Below, one piece after another: positions 32,938 through 42,126 of a stretch of 64,000 nucleotides of DNA; the stretch's first letter is position 1; each line of letters begins with the position of its first letter. The translations under genes and the position numbers were made by a program. This DNA is from a virus: IMG/VR virus record IMGVR_UViG_3300030329_005082, positions 26,652 to 90,651 of that record; one strand, given 5' to 3'. The notes under the pieces were generated by a model. That model searched no databases. It saw nothing but the letters and a program-made list of their open reading frames with translations, and was not told the origin of the DNA.

Positions 32938-35900
32938 TTAATCCTCAAAGGCTGCCCCACTGTTTGTAACTACAAAATCAATTGCGAAGTACTCTACAGA
33001 GCGGGTGGGCTTGACGAGTAGCTTAGCGTAAATAATGTTGCGATCAACCAAGTCAGGCGTTGTGGTTGTTTCGTCAAGAACGAGACGGAAATCATCAATA
33101 CCAAACTCAGCACGAACACTCTCTAGTAATGGACCAGCCTGACCCAAGAAGCGATCCCAAGTATCTTTTGTATTAGGACCGAACAAGAGTCGGGAAGCAA
33201 TGAAGGAAATCTCACGCTTCAAGTAGATCATCAAGCGACGAACGTTGATACGGTCTAGAGCAGAAGCTGTCTGCTGTAGTGTCTTTTGTCCGAAGATGAC
33301 AATACCCTCTGCTGGGAATTTAGCGATGGGGTTGATGTTGTTCTCATAGAGTTTATCACGCTCGTCAGAGGTGAGCCTTCTTGAGACATCAAGCACGGGA
33401 AGCCCGGCTGCGCCTTCGCTAAGACCGCCACGGGTAAATCCGGCAGGAGCAAACCATGGGGCATTGATTCTGTCGGTAGAAGACAAGACACCGAGAGCAG
33501 CTACTGAGGGTGGTACCCACAAGTTCTGATTTGTGTTGGTGTCTAGGATTCTAACCCAGGGGTAATATGCTGCACCGTAGCTGTTATTGATGCTACGAGC
33601 GGCTAGGGTATCAGCAGCCTGTGTTGCTGTGTTGGCAGCGTTGCGAGTTGCTACTGAACCAGTGTCTTCGGTGCTTGGCGTAAAGCCGTACTGAAGATCA
33701 ATGATGGCTAGTGCATCGCCACGCTCTTCTGCTGCGTCAAGCAAGAAGTTTGTTACTGCTGGACGCCAGATGCCGGGAATAGTGACAGCGTTCATTTGAA
33801 CGAAGTCCTTGTCGGCTGCAATGTTGACTGCCTTTCTCAAAGAGAACAACTCGTAGGAGTCTTTCTCGTCTGTTGCAGTCATCTTAGTATTTCTAAATGG
33901 TTCGCGCTCTTTGATATTGTAGCCGTCAGAACCACCGTGTAAAGTGGTAGTAAAGCGGTCAATACCGGCAGCCAAGGCTGTCTTATATGAAGCATCGCCT
34001 GGTGCTGTCAAGCTTGTGCCAGCAGCACGGTATCCAGAACCATAGGTATAGCCTGCGGCTGAAGAACCAGAAACATTGTCAAGGGAGAACACCCAAGAAA
34101 TGGTTGTTGGATCAGAAGCCTCAAGGGCTGTTTGTTCACCCTCAACGTCATGAGAGGTTGAAGCAGGATCAGAGTTGCTAGACACATCAAAAGAACGGAT
34201 TCTCAAGCAATCTGGAATCTGAGAGTTAAAGAATGTGTCTGTGCCAGTTCTACCTGTCCATGCTCCCCAATAAGTGCTCTTTAAGCTCTTTGGTTCGCCC
34301 CAAGTTGATAGGGTGCGAAGAGGAACCGATGGGAAGGAGATAGAACCTTTGAAGCCCCCACCACCAGTGAAGTCTGGGGCATCAATATCCGTTACGCCTG
34401 ACATATCAACCACTCTATTGCCGGCTGAGCCGCCTTGCTGTTGTGTAAGAGAAATAGTGGCAGACTTTCCTGCTCCACCAGGGTCTGTTACAACCGCTGT
34501 AATATTCAACGTAATTGATGCATCGTTGATAGCAGCAGCAATCTGAGTAGCAAGAACATCAGTGTTAAGATCTGCCATTCCTAGAATGCCTATGGTTCCA
34601 TCAGTAACAGTGTTTACAGTTTGTTCAAAATCAAATGTCACGTCATCGCCGTTGGTATCTGTTAGGACGAAAGTGTCACCATCCAAGCCAGCCTTTGTGA
34701 CGGTTGAGTTAAGGGTCATTACTGTAGTTGCCTCAAACAAGGGAACATGAAGTAGGTCACGCTGTGTTCCTTGTGAGTGTCCGATGTTGCCGTAATGATC
34801 ATCAGAGCCGCCGAACAACAATGTTTGGGTGGCACCCAAAGAAGCGGACACTGGACCGCCTAGATCGGAGGACCAGCCACCAGAACCAGAAGCATAACCA
34901 ACATCACGATACTTGAGGGGTCCCCAAACGCCGAATGGCAACCAGCGGCTCTCACCTGTGCCGGCAGCCACATCGTCATTCATGACAACACGGATAAAAT
35001 TGGAACGGTTGTCATATTCACCATACTGTACAAGACGCTTCTCGCCTTGGTCGTATACTTCATATTTGTCACCGATAGCCTTGGCAATGTAATTTGCTGC
35101 GGCTGGATTCAAACTAAGCTCATCAAAGCGTTCCAGAATCACTGGGCGGCTATCAGTATCTTGTAGGTCTCGGACCAAAACTGAGAATGTGCCGAATGAT
35201 TGGTAATCACCTTGTGGCGCTTTGATGTTAGAGATTGATATTTTTACATCCCTTTGAGTCCACTCGCCGGCACTTAGTGCTTCCAAGCGGAAAAGCTTTT
35301 GCATGTTTCTTGCGAAATATGCTGCGTTGTTATTAGAAAGATCCTGGGAGATGAACCAGCCTGTGGAGGCTCTGGTTGCAGCGCCTTCAAAATCGTTTTG
35401 CTGAACTGTTCCCAAAGATGCGCTCACTGAGGCGATCATTGGAAGCATTGCAACGTAGTACCCAGCGGTGGATCCGCCGGCAAGTTCACCAATAGATGTA
35501 GAACCAGTTGCCACCAAAGAGCGTTCAAACGACTCGCCCAAGAAGTAGATGCCACCCTGATAAAAGGTCTGTGTTGCAGCATCTGTAATTGCGCTATTAG
35601 TAATAGTTGGGTTTGTGTTGAGTGCCTTGCGGATGAAGTTCTCACTGTCAGGATTCAAACTGACTGTTACCTTGCTATTAACTGCGCTGCCGGTGAAAAC
35701 TAGCGTAATATCGTCAAGGCTACTAACCTCATATACTGTTGAACCGGCTTGGGAAGTTGTCTCAGTTCCAGCAACAGTGCCGGAAACTAGAACACGCCCT
35801 GAGTCCATGTAAATTTGTGCGGCAACAGCGCCGGACAGGTGTGGACTAGCAGTAGCGGATGAAGATGGCCAGACACACAAAGCGTAAACACCACCATTGG

Positions 35901-36309
35901 CATTCATTTCTTTAGCTGTGCCGGTTATTTTAACTGGGTTGACCTTCCAACCAGCCTTACCAGAAGCACTGGCATCAGAAGATTCGTCACCCAACACACG
36001 CATGAACGTAAGTGGTGAACTGTTTCTTAGCCAAGCCTGGGCAGCATATGCTGCGTAAGTAGGAGCAGTGTGATTGCCTTCGCGCCACACATCGCTGTTC
36101 TCGTTGCCGGGAACAGGCTCTCCGAATGTCTGAACAAAGTCAGAAAATGAAGAAACTGTGACAGGCTTATTAGCTGGTCCCTTGCGAGATCTGCCAATAA
36201 CCAAAGGCCCAACAGCACCGGGTTGTTCGGGTAGTTGGGAATTATCTATTTCATCTATGAATACCCCTGGGGAAATAAACTTAAACTTTCTTGAAGAGTT
36301 GTCAGCCAT
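32938..36309 (-). CDS. gp18: Tail sheath protein (gp18-like) with inserted domain
   Basis: 1123 residues, against 659 in T4 gp18. The N terminus (FISPGVFIDEIDNSQLPEQP) and C terminus (RRLMIYLKREISFIASRLLFGPN...) are classic sheath ends that form the inter-subunit handshake. The middle is greatly enlarged: residues ~531-650 form a Thr/Gly-rich beta domain (DTFVLTDTNGDDVTFDF ... GGSAGNRVVDMSG), probably displayed on the sheath surface. Preceded by a TATAAT promoter and a CTATTTAT site. Confidence 0.93.
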   Translation of the reverse strand: MADNSSRKFKFISPGVFIDEIDNSQLPEQPGAVGPLVIGRSRKGPANKPVTVSSFSDFVQTFGEPVPGNENSDVWREGNHTAPTYAAYAAQAWLRNSSPLTFMRVLGDESSDASASGKAGWKVNPVKITGTAKEMNANGGVYALCVWPSSSATASPHLSGAVAAQIYMDSGRVLVSGTVAGTETTSQAGSTVYEVSSLDDITLVFTGSAVNSKVTVSLNPDSENFIRKALNTNPTITNSAITDAATQTFYQGGIYFLGESFERSLVATGSTSIGELAGGSTAGYYVAMLPMIASVSASLGTVQQNDFEGAATRASTGWFISQDLSNNNAAYFARNMQKLFRLEALSAGEWTQRDVKISISNIKAPQGDYQSFGTFSVLVRDLQDTDSRPVILERFDELSLNPAAANYIAKAIGDKYEVYDQGEKRLVQYGEYDNRSNFIRVVMNDDVAAGTGESRWLPFGVWGPLKYRDVGYASGSGGWSSDLGGPVSASLGATQTLLFGGSDDHYGNIGHSQGTQRDLLHVPLFEATTVMTLNSTVTKAGLDGDTFVLTDTNGDDVTFDFEQTVNTVTDGTIGILGMADLNTDVLATQIAAAINDASITLNITAVVTDPGGAGKSATISLTQQQGGSAGNRVVDMSGVTDIDAPDFTGGGGFKGSISFPSVPLRTLSTWGEPKSLKSTYWGAWTGRTGTDTFFNSQIPDCLRIRSFDVSSNSDPASTSHDVEGEQTALEASDPTTISWVFSLDNVSGSSAAGYTYGSGYRAAGTSLTAPGDASYKTALAAGIDRFTTTLHGGSDGYNIKEREPFRNTKMTATDEKDSYELFSLRKAVNIAADKDFVQMNAVTIPGIWRPAVTNFLLDAAEERGDALAIIDLQYGFTPSTEDTGSVATRNAANTATQAADTLAARSINNSYGAAYYPWVRILDTNTNQNLWVPPSVAALGVLSSTDRINAPWFAPAGFTRGGLSEGAAGLPVLDVSRRLTSDERDKLYENNINPIAKFPAEGIVIFGQKTLQQTASALDRINVRRLMIYLKREISFIASRLLFGPNTKDTWDRFLGQAGPLLESVRAEFGIDDFRLVLDETTTTPDLVDRNIIYAKLLVKPTRSVEYFAIDFVVTNSGAAFED

Positions 36310-36340
36310 TGAAAATCCTTCTCCTCGTTGTAAAAACGCT

Positions 36341-36346
36341 ATTATA
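36341..36346 (-). promoter_or_regulatory. -10 element (TATAAT) upstream of the sheath gene
   Basis: Minus strand CTATGCTAGTATAATAG about 30 bases before the sheath ATG; it resembles the -10 region at 4480-4488 (CTATGCTATTATAATAG). No clear -35. Confidence 0.45.
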
Positions 36347-36366
36347 CTAGCATAGACATACTAAAT

Positions 36367-36385
36367 GCTACTAATAAATAGTAGC
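36367..36385 (-). promoter_or_regulatory. Candidate late motif inside a perfect inverted repeat
   Basis: Minus strand GCTACTATTTATTAGTAGC: 7-bp arms GCTACTA/TAGTAGC around TTTAT, containing the CTATTTAT motif. It lies 58-76 bases before the sheath ATG, upstream of the TATAAT element. Confidence 0.45.
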
Positions 36386-36421
36386 TGATAAATCCAAACA
36401 CCCACCAATATCCTTTTATGA

Positions 36422-37303
36422 TTAGCGTCTATATTTATCTTTTCTTCTCGCATGAAACTCTGGCTCATCCTGAACCACTGTTCTCTCTCGTCCAATCACC
36501 ACTTCTGCGGCGGATTCAACCACTGCAACAGATGGTGTTTCTTGGTTCTTATCAGCGCCAATTATGTGCCCCAAAACCTTTACAGTGACAGTTGACTTAA
36601 ACACTCTCTCATCTGTGTTTAGTGCGGCATTATTACTCTCATTCCCAAAGTCTGGATCCACAAAAGCTTCATAAGTGTTGCCCTGGTGAGTAATATTGAA
36701 AACCGCAGGCGTGGAGAATGTTGATAAGAAGGGTGCCAACATCTGATTCATCTGTTGCTGGTAGTTAGAAATCAACTTAATTTGGTAGACCATCTCCACA
36801 AATGTTGGATTAGGAACAAACAGAGTCTCATACACAATTTTTTCGTTTTCAAATGGGAAAGTATTATAATTTGTATTTGTTCCATTTCCGAACACCCTAA
36901 GAGAAGTTGCGTTTGCTCGGTCTCTGGTTTTTTCCTGCTGTACCTGGCGTGCAATAGGGATGCTTCCGCCTTTTTTATAAAAATCAAAGTATGGCGGGAT
37001 GTAAACACCATAGCGACCTTTGTTCTGAGGGTTTTTTGTCAAAGATGTTCTAACCAAAGAGATGATTGGGTACTCTAGAGAGCGACCATTCTCTCTTAAC
37101 TCTTGTTGGTTCTTTATTTGAAACGCTCTTTCTGCGCCGGCAAATATTACAGGGACTTTCTTGAAGCCATCATTTGTATCACAGAAGACATTTAGAGAAT
37201 CATTTACATAGTTGAAAAGCGCAGTATCTATATCCTCTAAGGTTGAGGGGTTCAGACTGTAATCTGCTTTCAAATCTTGATCTAACTTTGTATTCTTAGG
37301 CAT
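36422..37303 (-). CDS. gp15: Tail terminator / sheath terminator protein (gp15-like)
   Basis: 293 residues versus 272 in T4 gp15. Corresponding segments: VPVIFAGAERAFQIK with gp15 VPITYASKEHFMMKL, YPIISLVRTSLT with the gp15 LPRINLHLVDFS, and PTFVEMVYQIKLISNYQQQMNQMLAPF with gp15 KMIYELSIFTRYEDDMFQI. Completes the tail and joins it to the neck. Lies between gp14-like and sheath genes. Confidence 0.8.
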   Translation of the reverse strand: MPKNTKLDQDLKADYSLNPSTLEDIDTALFNYVNDSLNVFCDTNDGFKKVPVIFAGAERAFQIKNQQELRENGRSLEYPIISLVRTSLTKNPQNKGRYGVYIPPYFDFYKKGGSIPIARQVQQEKTRDRANATSLRVFGNGTNTNYNTFPFENEKIVYETLFVPNPTFVEMVYQIKLISNYQQQMNQMLAPFLSTFSTPAVFNITHQGNTYEAFVDPDFGNESNNAALNTDERVFKSTVTVKVLGHIIGADKNQETPSVAVVESAAEVVIGRERTVVQDEPEFHARRKDKYRR

Positions 37304-37314
37304 ACTAAAAATTC

Positions 37315-37845
37315 CTATGCTTTCTTGTGTTGTCCGCCGAGATTCCCAGCAGGATTAAATACTCCGCTACGAGTTTGGCGGCAAGTGGCAGTCACTGCTA
37401 GCGATGTTCCATCAGCGAAGTCACTATCTTGTCCAAAAATATAACGAGGCTCCCAAGCATCAACAATCTCAAAGAACATCTGGTCATACTGAACAAAGTC
37501 ACCTAAGCGCACAAAGAGATCTTGATCTTCTGTGAGTCGGCGCTTATGAAAGTGGACATTGATGGAATATAAATTATCAAAGCCATATTCTTCTTGGACT
37601 CTGTTTGGTCCCGTAAACTCTACCAAAGAATAAACTCTAATGGGAGGTAAGAATGTTTTTTCTATTGCCTCGCCATAAATGTTATAGTTTGTCCTGTTGT
37701 TGTCAATTGGAAAATATAATACCTGTTGTCCAACAATCTTCTCAATGATTTCATCATTGATCTGTTTGACAAAATCTCGTTCTGCCTTACCAACGAATAG
37801 CGGCGGTGGGGGCTGTACGGGCTGGGTCCATTTATTCTGAGGCAT
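37315..37845 (-). CDS. gp14: Neck protein (gp14-like)
   Basis: 176 residues. LYSINVHFHKRRL...RLGDFVQYDQMFFEIVDAWEPRYIFGQ parallels T4 gp14 VTLSINPGLF...[31 protein letters not shown]. Shorter than T4 gp14 (256). Forms the head-tail connector ring with the gp13-like protein. Confidence 0.78.
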   Translation of the reverse strand: MPQNKWTQPVQPPPPLFVGKAERDFVKQINDEIIEKIVGQQVLYFPIDNNRTNYNIYGEAIEKTFLPPIRVYSLVEFTGPNRVQEEYGFDNLYSINVHFHKRRLTEDQDLFVRLGDFVQYDQMFFEIVDAWEPRYIFGQDSDFADGTSLAVTATCRQTRSGVFNPAGNLGGQHKKA

Positions 37846-37850
37846 TTACA

Positions 37851-39101
37851 TTACCCCACATAAATGCCTGTTGGCATCTTCTGGACTATATCAGCAACAC
37901 TGTTCTGGAATCGCTGGTCTTGATCTGCGAGAGCAGCATAAACCATCTGGTCCAGCGTTTCCTTCAGTTCGTTCCGAAGATTTAGTTGTTCCTCTTTTGC
38001 CTCACTAACCAAGGCTGATCCGTTTAGCGTAATGTCATTATTTGGAATAGGTATGGTAGCCAGTTTAGATCTAACCTGACCCAAGGTTTCCTTAGCCAAA
38101 GACAGAGCAAACCTTCTGCACCATTGCTTACCAATACTGTTAATGTTCTTATATGGAACATTCGGGAATGGCAACGTGTTCATATTGTTTACGCCATCAG
38201 CGCCATACTTACGATCGCTCTCTTCCGTGAAAGCCTCTTCGGCTACTCGGAACTCCACCCAGAACTTTTCAGGCTCTTGTCCGTTTGGTTTTGGGAAGAT
38301 TCTCAGTTTATTATTGTTGATCTTAAATGACCAGTGTGATGCTCGAACATGAAGATCCTCTTCAAAAGCATATGCTTGCAAAACATTCTGCCAAGCTGGG
38401 ACCAACTGAAAAGAGCTATCATCAGCGTACATACCATAAGTGGATAGGTTACCCACTGAGCCGACTGCATAGCCACCATAGAAGTTCCACATTGCAGCAG
38501 GGGTCTTATAATACACTCTCTGAATTGTGATTGCTTTTTTTCCTACCAAATCCTTGAACGGAGAATCGGCTTCCAAAGAAGCAGTATAAATAATTGCCTG
38601 AAGGTCGTAGTCTTGCACTTCATCTATCGGAGTAAAAGACGCAGAATATAGCGTTTGGCTACTACCCATGCCAACATGGGTGCCAATACTATCACCAACA
38701 TTATTAATATACCCTAGTTGGAATCTTGGGTATTTAAGGTTTGGCTTCTCTCCGGTGCCTGGATCATAAGCAGTAAGTTCGCCGTCTTGGTCAAACGATC
38801 CTGTAGAATTGCCCAACAAACTAGAAAGAACATTCTTAGACTGGTGAGTGTTGACCAGATAAGAATACTCTAAACAAGCCTCTTCATAAGCATTATAAAC
38901 ATTAGAAGGGGTTATCTCTAAGTCTAATACATTGCCCCCCAACTTATTGTAGGTGTAAGCAACTTGATCAGCGGCACCACTATAGAATGCATCGGTTGTG
39001 TAAATATTATAAGCCAATGTTGCCTGGACATCTCCTGGGGATCCTGTTGCAGGCAACACTGTTGCACTCAGAGTGCTAGCTGGTTGTAAATTAGTTGGCA
39101 T
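37851..39101 (-). CDS. Neck/head-completion protein (gp13-like by position)
   Basis: 416 residues, larger than T4 gp13 (309). Aromatic-rich alpha/beta protein with LDLEITPSNVYNAYEEACLEYSYLV near the N terminus, a helical patch of the type used by head-tail adaptors. Assigned from gene order (capsid, this, gp14, gp15, sheath). A candidate late promoter lies 20-28 bases before the ATG. Confidence 0.65.
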   Translation of the reverse strand: MPTNLQPASTLSATVLPATGSPGDVQATLAYNIYTTDAFYSGAADQVAYTYNKLGGNVLDLEITPSNVYNAYEEACLEYSYLVNTHQSKNVLSSLLGNSTGSFDQDGELTAYDPGTGEKPNLKYPRFQLGYINNVGDSIGTHVGMGSSQTLYSASFTPIDEVQDYDLQAIIYTASLEADSPFKDLVGKKAITIQRVYYKTPAAMWNFYGGYAVGSVGNLSTYGMYADDSSFQLVPAWQNVLQAYAFEEDLHVRASHWSFKINNNKLRIFPKPNGQEPEKFWVEFRVAEEAFTEESDRKYGADGVNNMNTLPFPNVPYKNINSIGKQWCRRFALSLAKETLGQVRSKLATIPIPNNDITLNGSALVSEAKEEQLNLRNELKETLDQMVYAALADQDQRFQNSVADIVQKMPTGIYVG

Positions 39102-39120
39102 TTTGAACCCTCGTCTATTG

Positions 39121-39129
39121 TATAAGTAG
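39121..39129 (-). promoter_or_regulatory. Candidate late promoter motif CTACTTATA
   Basis: Minus strand AACTACTTATACA, ending 19 bases before the gp13-like ATG and just below the capsid terminator. Variant with C at the fourth motif position. Confidence 0.5.
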
Positions 39130-39154
39130 TTTTTGACTTTTATAAAGGTTTACC

Positions 39155-39187
39155 TTAAAAAGAAAACCCCGTCACAAGGACGGGGTT
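39155..39187 (-). terminator. Rho-independent terminator after the capsid gene
   Basis: Minus strand stem AACCCCGTC (39187-39179) / GACGGGGTT (39173-39165), loop CTTGT, followed by TTCTTTTT. Strong GC stem; it ends the capsid transcript ahead of the neck operon. Confidence 0.9.
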
Positions 39188-39227
39188 CACTCAAATAATA
39201 TTCAGAATATTATTTATGTCGCGCTGA

Positions 39228-40940
39228 TTATGCGTCAGTATTGACAACCAAATCGCGAACAACGACAACACCATACATGTCAGGACGAACCATCTTCTTG
39301 GCATAGCGAGTCATCACGCCCTTGCGAGGCACGAAGTCTTCTACACCAAAGATGGTGGGTGTGACTTGTAGTGGTACGTAAGGAGCGTAGACATATCCAC
39401 TTTCTAGGAAGCTACTACCGCGGCGACCAACGAGAAGAAGGTTGCGTGGGAAGTATGGATCCACGTGGATGTCCATCTTACGGTTTAGAGAACCAACAGC
39501 CTGAGCACCCCAGGAGCCGGTCTTGTCGTCGTCTACGGAAGTAGAAGCGCGGAAACCGCTGGTGAACTCAAGAATGGAAGCTACTTCTGGGGAGGTGACC
39601 AAGAAGTTGGCACCACCGCGAAGTGTCTTACGGTGAATACGAGCACTTACGTCGTTCACAGTCTCAAGAAGAGTTTCGTACCACTCGGATACGGTACCTG
39701 TGAAGTCAGGATAGGTGCTTGTGTTTGTCTTTGCACCGCTTTCACGGTCAACGAACTTGCCTGGGCTACGAGACCAGTACAATGTACCAGCGGTTGCGCC
39801 TTCGGTGAGGTCCTTGAGAATCTCTTGATCAATTTCAAGAGCGATCTGCTCAGAAAGAATGCTTGTAAGCTCAACTTCAGCGTCAAGGTTGTGATAAGCG
39901 TTCAAATCTTGAGCAAGCTCGGGGCTCCACTTAGCCTTGAGCTTACGGGTCATTGCTGTGACAGCTACGGAATCAACTTTGATGTCAATTTCCTTGAGTG
40001 TTGACTCAGCTTCCAATGGCCAGTAGTTTCCACCGATTACAGAACCGGCAGCGGTACTACCCTCAATGCTGTCTGCATAGTTGTATGTGCCGGCAGTGTT
40101 GCCATTCGAGGAAGCAGCACCATTGTCGTGGAACAGAATGAAGCTAAGGTCACCGTTGGACTCAAAACGGGTCAAACGACGAACCTGAACACCATTAGCT
40201 GGGGTGTTATTAATATCAATAGCACCGAGGTTGTCCTTGTTGAGGCGTGGGAACACGGTATCAACGTTGGCAGCCAAAACCTTAACCTCAATAACTTCAG
40301 CAGCAGCATTGTTTTTTAGGTACGAAACAATATCTGGATCATCCTGAAGACGAGCAAGCTCGGCTGCTGTGATTGGGTCGGCCCACGCTCTGGAGGTACC
40401 GATGTTATCACCGGCAGCTAATGCAGCAGGAAGACCGATAGCACTACCTGTTGCCATGCCGAAACCATTGTTAAGGGCATAGAAGCTCTGCTCTGGATCC
40501 TTGGCTGGGTCGGAACCCAAGTCAACACCACCAGTCAACTGGCTGGCGACTACGTTACCACCGTAGATTGATTCGTTGATTTCTGCACCATCAGCAGCCA
40601 TTGCGCTGTTGTAAGTGAAATCAAGGAAGAAAATGAGACCTGATGGAAGGCTCATTGGTTGAACGGATACAAGATCCTGTGCCAATAGATTGCCGAATAC
40701 ACGACGAACGATTGGAAATGCAACTGCGGAGAAACCCTCTACATCGCCCAGTTCCATTGTGCTGGACTCTTTGAGAAGTTGGGCAGCTTGGTTTTCTAGT
40801 AGACGAGCCATGTTATTACGAGTAACATCGCCAAGACCCTCTAGAAGACCAGTCTTTTCCCACTTCTGTAGAAGTGCTTCACCCTCGGAGGACAAGGAAC
40901 GTGCCTTGATACCTTCTGTGAGTGTTTCTAATACTGACAT
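39228..40940 (-). CDS. gp23: Major capsid protein (gp23-like)
   Basis: 570 residues. The C-terminal YVPLQVTP...GVEDFVPRKGVMTRYAKKMVRPDMYG is diagnostic of the T4 gp23 family, and FPIVRRVFGNLLAQDLVSVQPMSLPSG corresponds to the gp23 segment after the mature N terminus. The ~58-residue N-terminal part is a likely propeptide: LLKE at 55-58 fits the gp21-type cleavage rule (L/I-x-E) and the same (I/L)-K-E found in the packaged-protein leaders of this window. Followed by a strong terminator. Confidence 0.96.
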   Translation of the reverse strand: MSVLETLTEGIKARSLSSEGEALLQKWEKTGLLEGLGDVTRNNMARLLENQAAQLLKESSTMELGDVEGFSAVAFPIVRRVFGNLLAQDLVSVQPMSLPSGLIFFLDFTYNSAMAADGAEINESIYGGNVVASQLTGGVDLGSDPAKDPEQSFYALNNGFGMATGSAIGLPAALAAGDNIGTSRAWADPITAAELARLQDDPDIVSYLKNNAAAEVIEVKVLAANVDTVFPRLNKDNLGAIDINNTPANGVQVRRLTRFESNGDLSFILFHDNGAASSNGNTAGTYNYADSIEGSTAAGSVIGGNYWPLEAESTLKEIDIKVDSVAVTAMTRKLKAKWSPELAQDLNAYHNLDAEVELTSILSEQIALEIDQEILKDLTEGATAGTLYWSRSPGKFVDRESGAKTNTSTYPDFTGTVSEWYETLLETVNDVSARIHRKTLRGGANFLVTSPEVASILEFTSGFRASTSVDDDKTGSWGAQAVGSLNRKMDIHVDPYFPRNLLLVGRRGSSFLESGYVYAPYVPLQVTPTIFGVEDFVPRKGVMTRYAKKMVRPDMYGVVVVRDLVVNTDA

Positions 40941-40964
40941 TTTTATAATCTCCTTATGATTTGA

Positions 40965-42044
40965 TCAGTGTTTAAGACCTGCGAGTGTTGCCCAACGATT
41001 TTTTGTTGGGTTCTCATCGGCAGTGCGTTCATCTCTACGATTCCCGCCAAGAATAACTGAGGATGATTTAGATACTGCTTCAGACAATGATTGAGGAGCT
41101 TTCTTTTCTGTGCTCGCCATTGTCTTTTGAAGGGTTTCAAATATCAACCTTGCTTCTTCTACCGACCGTGCCTTATCGACCATCTCAGCAATTTTGTTTT
41201 TTTGCTGCTCATTCAAGGAGGAGTCTCCTAGAACACGATTCGCATACAATAACCTTGCATTTTGCAAGTTTATTTCTTCAAGTGTGGTTTTTGCTGTGCC
41301 AAGGATTCCCTTAAGCTTAGCAATTTCTTTTTTAAGATTCTTATTTTCTTCGGTGAGTTGTTCAGACTTTTGTGCTCTTTCTCGCCAAGCAATATCTTCT
41401 GCTTCCATTCCGTCAGTGTAATCACTGCGAACTAGTTCGGCGTGCTCAGAGTAAGGATCTGCCTCGTGGGGGTGATCTTCTCTGTTCTGTTTTTCAATCT
41501 CGTCGCCCCTGGCTTCATCAATCTCAACTTGATCCTTAGTCTTAACCTCTTCAACAACTTCTGTATTATCTGAAGAAAGCATCTCCCTGAATAGGTCTGC
41601 TAATTCTTCTTCGTTGATTTCAATCTCTTCATCATCTGAGCGGTTGCCTGGCTCTTCATCGGAGACCTCGGCAGCTACCTCTAGATTATCAATCATTTCT
41701 TCGCGGGGCACACCATCATCAGTGCTAGCTTCGCCTGAAGCCAATTCTTTTCCAAGGGTCTTGCCAATATCATTTAAATCAATAACAATGGTTTCATCTT
41801 CGGAAAGATGGGCAGGAGGGGCCTGATCAAGAGTTTCCTCTGCTTCTTCCGGAATCTCTGTTGTGGCTGGTTCTCCTGTTGTGTCCTCAAGTCCAAGATC
41901 AAAATCTTCCTGCTCCAAAAGCTTGCTTACTGCATCACGAACTTCGTCGGAGTATTTCTCAACGACTGCCGTTTCGGCGTTCTTCATTGCAGCTTCACGT
42001 AAGGTTTTTGCGTCAACAATTGCTTGCTCTAGCATATTAGACAT
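40965..42044 (-). CDS. gp22: Prohead core scaffolding protein (gp22-like)
   Basis: 359 residues, very acidic N-terminal two thirds (many Glu/Asp runs), then a coiled coil (~215-330), typical of T4-type core scaffold. Lies directly before the capsid gene. Probably forms the inner core and is degraded by the prohead protease. A candidate late promoter precedes it. Confidence 0.85.
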   Translation of the reverse strand: MSNMLEQAIVDAKTLREAAMKNAETAVVEKYSDEVRDAVSKLLEQEDFDLGLEDTTGEPATTEIPEEAEETLDQAPPAHLSEDETIVIDLNDIGKTLGKELASGEASTDDGVPREEMIDNLEVAAEVSDEEPGNRSDDEEIEINEEELADLFREMLSSDNTEVVEEVKTKDQVEIDEARGDEIEKQNREDHPHEADPYSEHAELVRSDYTDGMEAEDIAWRERAQKSEQLTEENKNLKKEIAKLKGILGTAKTTLEEINLQNARLLYANRVLGDSSLNEQQKNKIAEMVDKARSVEEARLIFETLQKTMASTEKKAPQSLSEAVSKSSSVILGGNRRDERTADENPTKNRWATLAGLKH

Positions 42045-42080
42045 AGATAAATCCTCTCATCTGATGATAATACATCAAAA

Positions 42081-42088
42081 ATAAATAG
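42081..42088 (-). promoter_or_regulatory. Candidate late promoter motif CTATTTAT (scaffold-capsid operon)
   Basis: Minus strand AACTATTTATTTTTG, ending 36 bases before the scaffold ATG. No other promoter is evident for the scaffold and capsid genes. Confidence 0.5.
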
Positions 42089-42126
42089 TTATTTACTTTA
42101 GTAAACGACGAGAAATCTGCTTTCTA

